64,000 nt of DNA from positions 2,046,001 to 2,110,000 of the forward strand of contig JAHRBS010000005.1 in the NCBI GenBank assembly GCA_024305745.1. The letters are read 5' to 3'. The stretch comes from Polyporus tsugae (lineage: Eukaryota > Basidiomycota > Agaricomycetes > Polyporales > Polyporaceae). The translations under genes were made by a program, and so were the position numbers. The notes under the pieces were generated by a model. The model saw only the letters and a program-made list of their open reading frames with translations. It was not told where the DNA came from and did no database searches. This document shows, one piece after another, positions 10,874 through 22,734 of this stretch. Each line of letters starts with the position of its first letter. Positions within the stretch are counted from its first letter, which is position 1.

Positions 10874-11201
10874 TGTTGAGCGCGGCACTGCCAAGCGCTG
10901 GCAGCCAACATAGCCGCTAGGCTGTGACACCGCCATAGCGCCAGTTGTCACACATGCCAGATTACTCATAGCCTCGTCTATGATAATCACGCACAGCTCG
11001 ACTGTGCACCGTGTATGCTACTATACAGTTCTTATATAATCTAGTAGTATATATACGGGCTCCCCAGAGCCCCCAATACAGACAGTTCTTTACACCCTAC
11101 CACCATCATCACTTAACAAGCCTCAACAACCCCTCCAGGTAAGTATGCGGAGCTTCCGCTAGAGTTGCTGCCCGGTGTGGGCTTTGCCCCCGGGTTCAAC
11201 A
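10874..11201 (+). repeat. Copia 3' LTR
   Basis: 328 bp, nearly identical to 4861-5188; followed by the TAGAT target duplication at 11202-11206. Confidence 0.95.
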
Positions 11202-11660
11202 TAGATGAGTCCCCATGGAGCCCGAGGACTGTAACCAGAATGACGTTGAAGGTCCACGCTTGACGGACGGTACGGGTGTTGGACTTGGAGAAGGGAAATG
11301 AGAAGAGTGACGGTGCCAGCGATGGACGTTGCCATTTGACAAATCCATTCCGTGGCCTTCTGTGATTTGGCTTTGTTTGTACACAGCCATGAGGCGCTCG
11401 CGAGTCCAGGCAACAATGGCAAAAATCAGTTGATTCAGACCCGAACAGACCTTGAAGCAGGCATGTTGGCGGGATGTTGTCGGCAGCCCGCTCAAACAAT
11501 CATAATTACATTTCGCGGTGGGAAAGGTACGTGCAATGTCAAACTCGAGGTTAATTTGATGTCGCGCGAAAACCTCTTTTTAAGCTCATTTGGAAACCCT
11601 TCCAGTGACCTCACTTTGGGTTGGCGGTGTAGGAGGCGGGATTTGTTCTTCTTGCGCATC
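11202..11660. other. Right flank of Copia, no confident gene
   Basis: Minus-strand frames 11499-11202 show short hydrophobic stretches that would join, across the empty Copia site, to those left of 4856. This may be a decayed membrane-protein gene; no family recognised. Confidence 0.25.
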
Positions 11661-11732
11661 CCATGAATTTTCGCATTTTTTGATTTTTTTCGCCCGGAGA
11701 CGCGCGCAGACACCAATTTCGGAAACAGCTGT
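11661..11732 (-). repeat. Right copy of the 72-bp inverted repeat
   Basis: On the minus strand reads ACAGCTGTTTCCGAAATTGG and then a GCGCGCG/A-rich part, matching 3529-3600 with few changes. Lies about 200 bp upstream of deaminase-2, in the same relative orientation as the left copy has to deaminase-1. Confidence 0.7.
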
Positions 11733-11770
11733 AGGGACGAACCACATTACATACGGCGTCTAATTCACCA

Positions 11771-11777
11771 TATAAAA
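11771..11777 (+). promoter_or_regulatory. TATA box of deaminase-2
   Basis: TATAAAA, 159 bp before the ATG at 11936, with a CT-rich stretch (about 11810-11825) between. Position fits a fungal core promoter with a leader of about 120 nt. Confidence 0.45.
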
Positions 11778-11935
11778 CACCACCGAAATCCTGACATTTA
11801 CCGCAATCAATTCTCCTTCTCCACAGTCGCCTTACCACTCAGACATCGTAGTTTCACACAAGTGAGCCAACGTTTAGTGACTGAAATTGACGTCTCACTT
11901 ATGCATCTGGATTCTGGGATTGACAGACTCTTGAC

Positions 11936-13524
11936 ATGGCCACCGACGCTCAGCACATCAACACCCCGAGTGTCGAAGAGCTCATCTTCCTGCTGTCGAA
12001 CAGTATCAAAGCGGACACGAGTCCTAGAGGTGTCGTGATGCTGGAGCTGCCTTCATCGGATTGGATTCCCCCGCGTCATTTATGGAACAAGTTTCTCCGA
12101 CTACTAGCGATTCCTGCCGCAGACCATTCCGCCGCCACAATTTGGATCGACAGCGAACAAAAGCCCACACTCTTCATTTGCTCCGACAACCCCTCTTTCG
12201 CTGAATACGTGACCGGCGTCATCAAGCTTCTCCAACAAGTCGAGGCCTCCGGCTCCGATTCAGATCGGTCTGATGCAGCGCAACAGCTGATCACTCACGT
12301 ACTCTTCCGCCTCCTCGATGCACACGCCGTCCAGTATGGTATGCTACTGGACAAGCTGCGGACCACGGAGGCCCGCATTCCGCCAGAGAACGCTACCTTA
12401 CGGCAAGCCATCGAGATATGGCGCAAGGGGCTGACATATGCTCTAGGGGTGTACGGAAATTTTCCGAACACTGGCATGCCATTGCCAGCCCACGATGATG
12501 GTATCAACTACACGACGGAATTTTTGAGCTGGGCTCGAGGACTGTCTAGTGCACCTCCTGGAAGTCAAGGTGCTTTCTTCGCACACATTAAAAGATACAG
12601 TGGGTGCACTTGCTCAGTATAGGGTTTTACGACTTCTTATCCCCCTCGCAGAGATACAAGATTCCTCGGCTTTAGATCTCGTCAAGAGCTTAAAAGAAAA
12701 TATTGTACACCCTCTCGTCTCCTTAATCTCTCGAAACGGAGGGAAGTCTAAGTCTCCCGATGTCCTTCCGTTGAAAACCCTGGAAGTCAAACTGTTGGAC
12801 GCGGAGAACCCTGCTGAGCATATTATCGACCCTCAGAGGCTCAAATATTGGCTTTCAACCCTCACTTACTCTGCCGCACACGATTCTCGCGCTTCTCAGA
12901 CAGTCTCAGATCGTGTTATCAACACCGAGACTGTCGATGAGCAGTGGACGAAGGACCTCGGAGAAGGGCGCATCCATCCGGAAGCGACGATTCTTGCCCA
13001 CATCATCAATACCCGCCTCGCTCCTTCCGAGCACAGTCGGGGTACATTCCATCCGATTGTTGCCTGCACGCGTGCCAGTTGTATTGCGTGCGTGTTATGT
13101 TACAAGGCGACAGCGCAGGCGTACGACCTCCCCTCCCCTCCCCTCCCCTTCTCTATCGAAGGTCAGATGACCACCTTTCGACCATGCCGCGTCCCGCCCC
13201 TGGGCCCAGTAGTGGAGGATAAGCTCAAAAAGGCCCTATCGGAGAGCATCCGGACAATCGTCTGCGGGGAAATTATGAGGCAAATTATCCCGGAAGTGAA
13301 GCACGGTGATGAGGCAAAGAAAGGTGAGGTATTTAAGCTTTCACGATGATTATCGCTAACGGATAGGGTATGCCGTCAGCCGTGCGCGAAAGATTGACCG
13401 CTGTAACGAAGGGTGCGTTTTCTTACCTGTTCTACCAACGCATGAAACCGGCTGTTTACCGTTCTCCTTTAAACAGACCCTTGGTCCAAAGCTTCGGGGC
13501 CCAACTAGAGTATCAGGCCGGTAA
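11936..13524 (+). CDS. Deaminase-2: OTT_1508-like deaminase-fold protein
   Basis: The N-terminal region (228 residues open from 11936) has no recognised domain. The C-terminal part carries GRIHPEATILAHIINT (His-Pro-Glu, the H-x-E of deaminases) and, after about 30 residues, CTRASCIACVLCYKA (zinc CxxC with an extra Cys). This is the same fold signature as deaminase-1, with strongly diverged sequence. A frame change between about 12500 and 12620 requires an intron or a frameshift; short GT-AG choices exist but none is clearly right. A second intron 13324-13366 (GTGAGG..TAG) fits and extends the protein to a stop at 13522-13524. The gene diverges from deaminase-1 with the Copia element between. 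Nucleic acid or nucleotide is the likely substrate; role in genome defence or RNA editing is speculation. Confidence 0.55.
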
Positions 13525-16500
13525 TGGCACGGAAGGCGATTGTTAGTCGGAGGTTCGAATGATTGTACACGTTTCACTGTTCACAACGAAGAGAATGTAG
13601 CGCAACCGGAAGAAACTGCCTGATAGGAGAACGTACGTTCTGAGGATAACTTGTCCCCTGAGTGCTGGCTGGAGTCGTAGCCGTCGATCTCACGCATGCC
13701 TTCGAAAAGAAAGGCGGTACCGCCAGCATACGACACGATCGTTCGTAAGGTGCGAAAAGTTCAAGACGAATATGCCCCGAGACGAGCACGTATAGATTTC
13801 CTAGATGCACTGGAGTCTGCCTATATCATCGAAACCGCATCTATCTTGACAGATAATGACAATGGCAGCGACACAAGGCCACGCAGACCCTACGCGAAAT
13901 GTCAACAAAAATACAGTATGAACAGTCGCATTACGCGCCTTGCTCGGAGCAGCTGGTGTGCGTGTGCGCTGTGACCAATCGCTACCGGTGACGGCGACAG
14001 ACTGATGTAAATGAAACTAGCGTTGAGGATGGTGCCGTCAGTCGTGAAAGTGAAGGTAAAACGTGAAATTCAGGGATATTAGGCCCGGAGGGTTTACTCA
14101 GTTGAAGAACAGTACACGCTGTATACGGGGACGGCAGCAGTAATTCTGGCATTAACGCCGACTCCGGCCGCTACACCTCGGACGCTAAAGCGGCTTGATC
14201 ACGGAGGCATGAGGAAACGATAAATGCGCTACGAATTGCTCTATGAGAGTGAGCTAGGTCGGATCCCCGAGGGAGGAAGTCGTGTTCGAGGACTGGAAGG
14301 TCCGCGATGACGGGTCCATCAAGTGACTCGCTGTCCGGCATAATTTGCATTCAGGAGACCGGATTGGGGCGGAAGAGATTAAAACACACATACCTAGATG
14401 AGTCACGCCGCTGAATGGAACAAGCTGGGTTGACCTCGCATCGCATGTCCTCCATTGCTAGATTTCACGCGAGGCGCTTCGACTTGAGGACAACATACGG
14501 TTCATGTCCCGCCCGAAAGGGCCGAGTGCGGTTGCACAGACTACGATTATGGTCTGGTGAGCAAGGACACTACGGGATCATGCATGGCCGTGGCAACTTA
14601 CCGCTGTTCGGCTTGATGAATACGACCCCATCTCGCATCATGCAAAACCAGATGATGTCTGTCGAGAATATGGACGTCTTAGAACTGAATGGGATGTCAA
14701 AGGAAGCATCAAGGACGCACCGGGATCGGCGAACGAAACCAGAGTTCAGTACAGTCGAAACCGGTCTCGCGAAACGATGTCAATCGGATGATCTACTCAT
14801 GGCAATGTCGTAAAAAAGGATTTTGAGAAGTAAGGAATACACACGTACCTTGCACTGCATACCAGCGTTGAGGGGCCAAGTTGACTGGTGACAGGCATCG
14901 GGCTTCGCCCTACGATTGTGAGTCAGAATGCAACACATTCACAGTCATGCCGCAGCTGGCTAAGTGGATACGCACTCGGATTTCGACATGACCCTATTGA
15001 AGCGGATCAGAAACCCATCCTCCGACCCTCCTTTGGCACAGCGGCGTCGTGCGGGATATATTGGGAGAAACGTACGCGTACGACGTATGGAACCGTAGTC
15101 CGTCTTGACACTGGTCAAGACGAAGGATCCGGCAGATATTGATGTTGCACGTTGTTATGGATGCCAGTGATTCGGCCACTGGCAGGCCTGCAACAGACTA
15201 ATCCCATAGTCAGAAGAGATTCGCCGAACCAGAGGATGGGAAGCTCGGGCGGAGGCAATGTCGACACAAAGTTTGGAAGTATGGGCGGTGGACGAGGGAG
15301 AGAAGGGAGAGGGAGAAATACACAAATTCGGCGGCAGAAACGGACCGGGTGCAATGCCAGGGTGGCACAAGGTGCGAGTCCAGCGTGACTCTCGATGGTG
15401 CGTTATCCCCTGTAGCATGACTAGTACACGACGCTCACGCTGCTCCTTATGACGTTCTCTGGCATTCCTGCCAGTGGTAGCCACTCAAGGGAACGAACTT
15501 CACTGCCTCGGGTCCGTCTCTAGAGGACGATAACTCCTGGACCACAGACAGCACTGTAAAGAAAAGGCGAGTGTTCCGTTTAATCCGTGTTTTGGGTCTC
15601 TTCCGGCTGGATAAGCGGAGACGGTTAGCAATTTGCGTGTGGACTGGCCGCCATTCGGTTCAGTGTGGTCATTGTCCTGAACTGCAGACGCGCTATGGTG
15701 CCGTGGTCATGTTGTATTCAGCCCATGACACAGGGCTAGCTACATGGCCAGTCGGCATCACGATTAGCCCATTATGGCGCAAGTCAATCACGTCCGGCCG
15801 GTTCCCTGTGCGCCATCCTATCATTCTTTCTACAGTTCACCGTACGCTCCTCGCGCCAACATCTGCTTCGGGAGGCGCGTCCTGCGCTTCGCTCCCAGGG
15901 AGCTTCGAATCTCCGTCTAGTGAGCAAACCCGAGACGACGGGCCCCTCCAAACATGCCGGACTAGGTGGATAATCGATTGCTGTGGAGTGTGATGCTGCC
16001 TACTAGTAGATGTATCACCTCTGACGCGATGGCATCCGCATTCGCGTAACGCGTCCCCAGATGCGCCTATGCGGGGCTTTATCCCTCAGCCTGAGACCAG
16101 TGTCTTCAACCCTGAGTCCGGCTACTGGCCCCTCCGTGATTGTATCCCCGAGTCCGTCCAACTTCAGACAAGCGTTGCACAATAATGAGTGTCGTTGTAA
16201 AGATACTAGTCGCCTCGTCGTCTTGTCTTCTCACTGAGACGTGTTTCGAAAGTCTCTGCCACAGCGGCTTGCGGTGCACCGAGGCTGAGTTCGATACGAA
16301 GCCTGATGTCCAGGAGGCTGCACAATTAAACACCATGTGTAGGCCGAATCGGAGCTTCGGCGAGGATGGACATGGTCCACGGGATGCGCAGCACGACTGA
16401 GGTGATCGGCATGGGTAGCAAATGATCGTTCACAGACGACGGCGGTTCCGCTGGATATCCATGTACGCCTGCTACGAAAATCATCCAATACTAGGGGGTC

Positions 16501-19500
16501 CTCGTGGATATGGGGACAAGCTTGCCAGTGGCCGTCATCGAAGCGGGGCCGAGAATACGGCGGAAACCGTTGGAATGGCTCGCCACGATTAATTTATATG
16601 TCATCATGAGTACTGTATGTTATTCATTACCAAGGTCTCCTTCGAGCTTGCCCAGTGGAAGAATGAACGGGAGGTGTGGCGAGGAGGTCAGATTGGATTT
16701 CGGCTGTATCAGATCGGACATCGCCGAACCGATAGACGCTTCCGTCGTCTCGAACTTGCATCACGCTCTCCCTCGAGCGGGCACCACAATGAAGTCCTCC
16801 CCCTGCACCGCACTTCGTTCTAATCCTTCCACGTATCGCATCCTTGCTTCAGATATTGGGGACTTCTATTGCTCCGTCCAAGCATATGACCTTCGGTGTC
16901 CCCCGCTGTATGCCGTCCGATTGGGGAGTTCCAGGGAGCCCGCGGTGACGGTGCAAGGCATCGGCCGTCGGAAGAGACAGAGAGAGACGATGTCGGGGAG
17001 ATTTGTGGTTCGCAGTGGTTGTTCGGTAAGTGACTTATCAGCCATGTCTGCACCAACCGGCACTAACACCGGCGAGTGGGACTCGGTGATCCAGACGCAA
17101 CTTCCTCGTCCCTTCGTGTTGGGTTTGTGGTCATGGATGCAGTGGAGGCTGTGACGACGATTCTCCAGCGCAAACGGTCGAAGAGCACGGATTTCAAGGC
17201 GGTGGCGATCGGGGACTTTGACATCCACGTAAGTCTCTTGAAGTTCGCAGCTCTAGCGCACGCCGTTGGCATGGAGGTCCGTCATTCGAAGCTACCCACA
17301 GGTAAGTATGTTGTGGGCCTAGGCAAGCTTGCTTCTGACCGCTGACGTTGGTATAGTGCGCGTTCAGCACGAAGAATCGTTCACGATACAATCTGGGTAG
17401 AGAAGAGGGTGAAGTGGTCGTATTAAGGTTTGGTAAGTGCCCACGACCAGGCGTCAGGTTCGGGTCGCCATATGTACCATAGCCCATCGTGATCTTCTAT
17501 CGTCTTGCGGTCAGTTGGAATCCTCTCACCAATCTCAAGGTCATAGAATGACTATTAGGTGGTCAAGTCCGTCACCCAGATCCCGACTTTCGCTACCGGT
17601 GCTGCAGTATCCGCGCTCGGAAGATACGAATATCAATACGAATACGCACGCTTCGCGGAGAACTTACTGTATTGGCTACGAGACAGCCGGACATGGAGGG
17701 CGCCTGGTCGGGGATAGTACGCACGTCAAGTTTGCGTGCAACGTTGCCTCGCGAGTGCTCATACGGATGTGCACGTCTCACTCAAGCCATGGTATATGGA
17801 GGAGGACTTCGTCAGTCGTCTGCCCGGTTCGCATGGCCCGGTAGCTGTATCGCTTGTCTTACGGAGACAGTCGTATCCCATTCAATTCACATCGTCTATT
17901 CCAAACCTGCAGCGCTCTGATTCGCACAACTACGTACTCCCAGGCCTTGCATCTTCAAATGGACACAGCTAGAGTTCAGCTCCGCTCCTGGCGTTCCGCA
18001 GGCGGGCTTGTGAATGACTTAAATCGGTCTGCAAGACATTTGTTTGTCAATGCGGGACGATCTCCGGGACATCTGCCACTCACCTACCTGGTAACAAGCT
18101 GTCCTACGTGTACACAACTCTCTTTGGATTTCATTCACAGGTCTTTCCAAACCTCTTTGCGAGCGCCAACAGTGGTGCACGCAACGACTCATATGCTGCC
18201 CTTCCCGAAGCCGGAATTCCGCCCCCCAAGGTCTCTGAAGTGTTCCGCCGGTAGAAAGCGCTAGCATTCATTCCGAGTGACAGCGATCGAAGACGGGTTT
18301 ATAAGATGATACAGTCAGGAACACGTCTCTCCTCGGAAGTGCGGAGAGTAAGGAGGCGGAGGCGGTAATGTTGACCCTTCCGAATCCGACGTGCTGTGCG
18401 GGTCAGAGTCATCCGCGCCTACCTCCTCGAGTGTCCCCCCCCGTTAACCTCACACCTCCATCCGTTTCGTGTCTTGGATCCCTACGATGTTCGACCCGAT
18501 GGCCGGAGGAGATGAGAGCCTCAAGCGCGTTGGCCGGCGCGGTCGCGCTTCTTGGTTCTTCTCCCGGCGTTGGAACGACCCTGTCCCTACTAAGTTCTCG
18601 GAGGGCTTTCTCAGAAGTGGAGGCTCCACTAGTACTGCACTCTCGATACGGATGGGGTGGGGAGCAGTGTGAATGTGATCTGGTGCACTCCAGGCCATGC
18701 CACAGGACTCGGCTTGGCCCAGAGAAGCCCCTGACCTGTAGCCAAACCACGCATCGACATAACCCTGCATGTGCTCCTGAACCACGAGGACGTATTTCTG
18801 TTGGTCGCGGAATATGTACACGACGTTTTCCATGTCGTACAGCTAGAGCCCTTGTTTGACTCTTGATCCTGCAGAGCGACGAGGAATGGGCGCAATATGC
18901 TACGATACACACATAATAATTCATCCTTCCAATAATTTGATAGTGTTGATTTGACCCTGCCTGATTGTCTCGGTGGGGGTGGCGGCACAATTTCTAGGGG
19001 CCTGCGGGTGTCTAGTTTTCTAAGCTCCTCCTCTGGCAAGCGCCTGCGGCTTGCCGGCGAATACTATAGCTACCTCTCTCTCTCTCTTTCTCTCTAAGTA
19101 CTATACGTTCGTCCCTCCTCCCTTCCATGGACCGTGTATTGTCTGCCTAAGGGAGACTACTACTATCGCCCGTGCGTTGTGCAAGGACAAAACCGCGGCA
19201 CCCGGGAGCCCGCACAGCCTCGGCCTGCTTGAGCTTCGCGCTACCGTACTGAGCTTCGTCGGCGCTGAGCCCAACCCACCATTCTCCTCTCTCCGCCGAC
19301 GTCGTGCAAGATAGTAATTAGACTAAGCTGGAAGCAAGCTCACGCCCTGGGCGTGAATATTGACGTCGACCTCTATATATATATAGGCTCCAGCGAGTGC
19401 CGGAGTGCTGTATGGATAAGATTAGATCGAGCACTGCATTGCCATCAAAGCAAGCAGCCAGGTGCTTGGCCAGGTGGACGCTAAATCTGCGTCTCCCCCT

Positions 19501-19605
19501 CCTTCTCCCATCTACTTTGCATGATTGCATCTGCTCCTAGTCGTTTGTTCTGTCTACTTCCACCTTCATTTCCACCATATTCGTTCGCTCATTTAATACC
19601 GCAAC
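13525..19605. other. 6-kb stretch without recognisable genes
   Basis: GC content and splice-like motifs resemble neighbouring DNA, but no known domain is apparent and long frames are few. Open stretches that look least random: 13696-13974 (+), basic then acidic; 17137-17290 (+), reading MDAVEAVTTILQRKRSKSTD with a possible 3' exon after 17355; and 19039-18870 plus 18833-18450 (minus), starting MPEEELRKLDTRRPLEIV and continuing MENVVYIFRDQQKYVLVVQ. CT-rich runs lie at about 19070-19095. It may hold decayed transposons or orphan genes. Confidence 0.5.
18450..19039 (-). other. Possible orphan protein-coding fragment (two minus-strand frames)
   Basis: Two open minus-strand frames, 19039-18870 (136-aa frame beginning MPEEELRKL, with a Pro-rich PPPPPRQSGR stretch) and 18833-18450 (127 aa). 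Their sequences look protein-like (alternating hydrophobic residues, VVYIFRDQQKYVLVV) but I recognise no family. They could be exons of one gene or remains of a retroelement. Confidence 0.2.
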
Positions 19606-22420
19606 ATGGCTGAACCAACCGTCGCCAAGCCACGTTCTGCTACTGGCCACATGCTTCTCCCCGCTTTCGACAATAATCAAATTCACGCCTCCATCCCGGT
19701 CACAACCACCAAAAACCTCGTCTCTTGGACTTTTGGTCGTGGTACGGTGGTGCGTGTCATATCCAGAGATTGGGGCAAATTGCTTTCCTTTCCGCACTCG
19801 ACGCTGACCGTCCCATGAACCCCACACAGATCTGGCGAATATGGCCCGCCGTTCTCTTGCATACCGTCTTCGCCGCAGGTACGGACCTGCTCTACTGTTA
19901 AAGCTCACAGCCCACGCTCAACACCACACGCATTTCAGTGGTCGTCACCGTGTCTTTGGAAACACGGTTCCATCTCGGCATCCCCAACGTCCTGCTTACC
20001 GTGCTCGGTATGTTTGCGAGCTACTTGTCTAGGATTGCTTTCCTTCGTCGCCCCACATGGCGATGTGCCAGATGCTTGTCCAGAGGATGGATGTCGAACT
20101 GATTCCTGCCCAGGCGTCGTCATTGGCTTCGTGATATCGTACCGCGCCAGCTCTGGCTATGACCGCTACTATCAAGGGCGCACGGCCTGGTCCGACATTG
20201 CAAGGACTTCTCGCGCGTTCTCCCGTCTCATATGGATACATGTTCCGCTCAAGATAGCCCCCGCTCAGATTGATGCGAGCGGAAAACACCCAGACACCGA
20301 GGTCTCGACCGCGAGACGGGTCATGACGGAGAAGCGTATTGCTCTGGATTTGTTGGAAGGGTAAGTCACCAACTGCAGTACTAGCCTGTCATCTGGGCAT
20401 TGAATGCTTGTCGTAGGTTCGTCGTCGCCGTCAAACACCACTTGCGAGGTATGCAGCCTCTTTCCCGGCCGCATTCATGTGTAAACCGTGCAGATGCTGA
20501 TGGCCACAGGCGAGATGGGGATTTACTATGAAGACCTCTATCCATTCGTCAAGCCCCTTCACAATGTAGGAACTTGTGACTTGTGAGGCGTTTCGAATCT
20601 CGATTCTGACTTCTTGCCAGCACGCCCATCATCGGCGGGATAGCGTGTCGGGGTCCAGTCAGCCCGCAGCCAACGGCGAGACCGTCGCCTCGCCCGTCCG
20701 CGACTTCCAACCCGAGGCGCCGCCGTTCGCACTACCGACCCCACACATGCTCTCCCGGAACGCCTTGTCCACCCCTGCGCTTCACACCCGTGCGTCGACC
20801 TCGCATACCTTCACCGGGAGCTCGTCCGGCAAGTCCGCTCCCAACCCAGCCATCCCCCCCATCAACGCGTACGGCACGCTCCCCCCGCCCCCTCTGCGCA
20901 CTACGTGCTCCACGTCGTCCTTCGCGTCCGTCACCTCTGACGGGGACGGCGAGCGGCGGCCCCTCCTCCCTGGGGCTGTCACGCAAGGCGAGGTTGAGGC
21001 GCGGCGCGGGCTGCTCGGGAGCGTCGCGGGGGACCTGATCCCGTTCGAGGCGCTGTGGCGCGGGGTCGGGCGGATAGTCGGGCTGAAGCGGAATGCAGCG
21101 GCAGTGAGCGGGGTCCAGGCGAACATCGACCGGTGCGCGGGTGTGGATGACGACCAGGGCGGGATCCAGCGGCGATGGGCGGGAGAGAGCCTCAACGGGG
21201 AGCCTGTCTGTGAGTGGTACGAGGAATGATGGCGCGGACGTGCTGACTTTTCACGCGTCACCGACTGCTGCAGGCGACGAGGAGCGAACGGAGACGCTTG
21301 AACAAACGCACCCGCACACGGCGCGCCTGCGTGCTGCGGTCCAGGACACGACGGACCGACTTGGGATTACGCACTCGAAACACCGGCCGCGGGTGGCGGG
21401 TGGCGGAGAGAATTTGCCGCTCGAGATCCTGCGGACGCTGAGCATCTGGTTGAGCGTGTTGGATGAGCGCGGTGTCGTCTCAGGTGAGTGCGAGCCAAGG
21501 TACGCCTCTGGAGGGACTCATGGGGATTGTGCTAGGTCCACCGTTGGGAGGCATGTATGGATGCCTGGCTGCGTTTGAAGACAGTCTGGCCAGTGAGTGC
21601 CGTCGGGTTTAGCATCGTTGGTGGATATTGAGCGATGGTTTGCAGCCCTGGAGCGCATTCTGACTACTCCGCTACCTTTGTGAGTGCGATCAGATACTTG
21701 AGTTACACCGCCGTCCTGATTTCCCCTACAGCGTGTACTCTGTTCATATCCGGTTCGTTATTAAGATCGGTGTGCGCTGTGATATTACGCTGACAATCAG
21801 AATGCGATCCGCTCCTGGCTAATTAGCCAGTACGTATACTGGTACCATGACTATGTCGGTCTTATTTGCTCACGCACTTTCCTCTAGCACTGTCTGGATC
21901 TACTTGTTTTTCCTCCCTTTCCAGCTCATCGACTTGTTCGGCTACTACGCCATCCTTGGGGTCTGCATGGCCGCGTTCATTTACCTCGGTCTCATCGCAG
22001 CCGGCGAGGAAATCGAACAGCCGTTTGGTACGTTTCATAGTCCTTCTGATGATGTATGACCTCTCTGACACCAATTGCAGGCTACGACGAGGTGCGTGAA
22101 TCTATGACGGTGCATGGATTTGAACAGCTCACCGACCCAAACGCGCACAGAACGACCTCGACCTCGACTTTTTCTGCAGCGCGATCATCCACGCAGATAT
22201 CGAGCGCATCAAGCGCATCTCATGCCCGAACGTGTACCTGGGCTCGCACCACTCCAATGCGCACGGCGGGCACGACACGACGATCCCTTGTGCGCACGAG
22301 GTCGCGGTGGACCCGCAGACAAAGGTCGATATTGTATTTGGTGCGTTTGCCCGTTTTTCCGTCCCTTGTTCTCTGGTCTTCGTCTGACTGATGTTGGCAG
22401 GTGGCGGACGACACCTTTGA
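19606..22420 (+). CDS. Bestrophin-type anion channel (RFP-TM / UPF0187 family)
   Basis: A fungal bestrophin homologue, expected to form a membrane chloride/anion channel. Exons by splice signals: 19606-19749, 19830-19878, 19939-20007, 20114-20360, 20417-20448, 20510-20565, 20621-21209, 21274-21483, 21536-21592, 21646-21679, 21732-21752, 21888-22027, 22081-22091, 22151-22340, 22401-22420; the join before 21888 is the least sure. Diagnostic pieces: IWRIWPAVLLHTVFAA, VVIGFVISYRASSGYDRYYQ (second membrane segment and conserved core), GEMGIYYEDLYPF, LPLEILRTLSIWL, GCLAAFEDSL, TVWIYLFFLPFQLIDLFGYY and a C-terminal NDLDLDFFC..AII block. A Ser/Pro-rich, low-complexity insertion of nearly 200 residues (20621-21209) separates the first membrane part from the rest, presumably a cytosolic loop. 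Stop TGA 22418-22420. Confidence 0.85.
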
Positions 22421-22734
22421 ATTGAAAATACCCGTTGGCACGAGTACTCGTCGTGGATACCCGAGGAGGACTGGAGCGTTAAACTTATGTATACCCGCGC
22501 TCTCATGTGACGACATTACAGCCTAATTGTGTCGACGAGTGTTGCTGCTACTTAGGCCGGAGACAGCGGAGGAAGGGCGGAGAAGACACGGTAGGTGTTG
22601 CTGACACGTTGATCCCGGCGCTTTGGAACAAAGGACCATTATCGTGCTGCCTGGGGGGCATGAAGGGACAGAGCAGGAGTTGCTCCTGACCATCGCCCAA
22701 CTCTTGCCATAGACCATTCCTCCTTGCGTCCCCA
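22421..22734. other. Intergenic
   Basis: About 310 bp between the bestrophin stop and the F-box-1 start. No gene seen; presumably terminator and promoter. Confidence 0.5.

Larger units (their letters stand above)
4861..11201 (+). mobile_element. Full-length Ty1/Copia LTR retrotransposon (6,341 bp)
   Basis: Two 328-bp LTRs (TGTTGA..TCAACA), a primer-binding site, gag, pol in the Copia order protease-integrase-RT-RNase H, a purine-rich tract before the 3' LTR, and perfect TAGAT target duplications. I count two LTR differences (about 5010 versus 11023, and the GTGAGT/GTAAGT site near the 3' end of each LTR), so the insertion is recent. The copy is probably no longer autonomous because of a frameshift in the RT region near 9972. 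Confidence 0.95.

Noticed and set aside
13545..13575. GGAGGTTCGAATGATTG resembling a tRNA T-loop
   Set aside because: No matching acceptor or anticodon arm upstream; a chance GGTTCGAAT.
15571..15993. 140-aa ORF in the gene-poor stretch
   Set aside because: Cys/Arg/Ser-rich random-looking translation, no conserved pattern.
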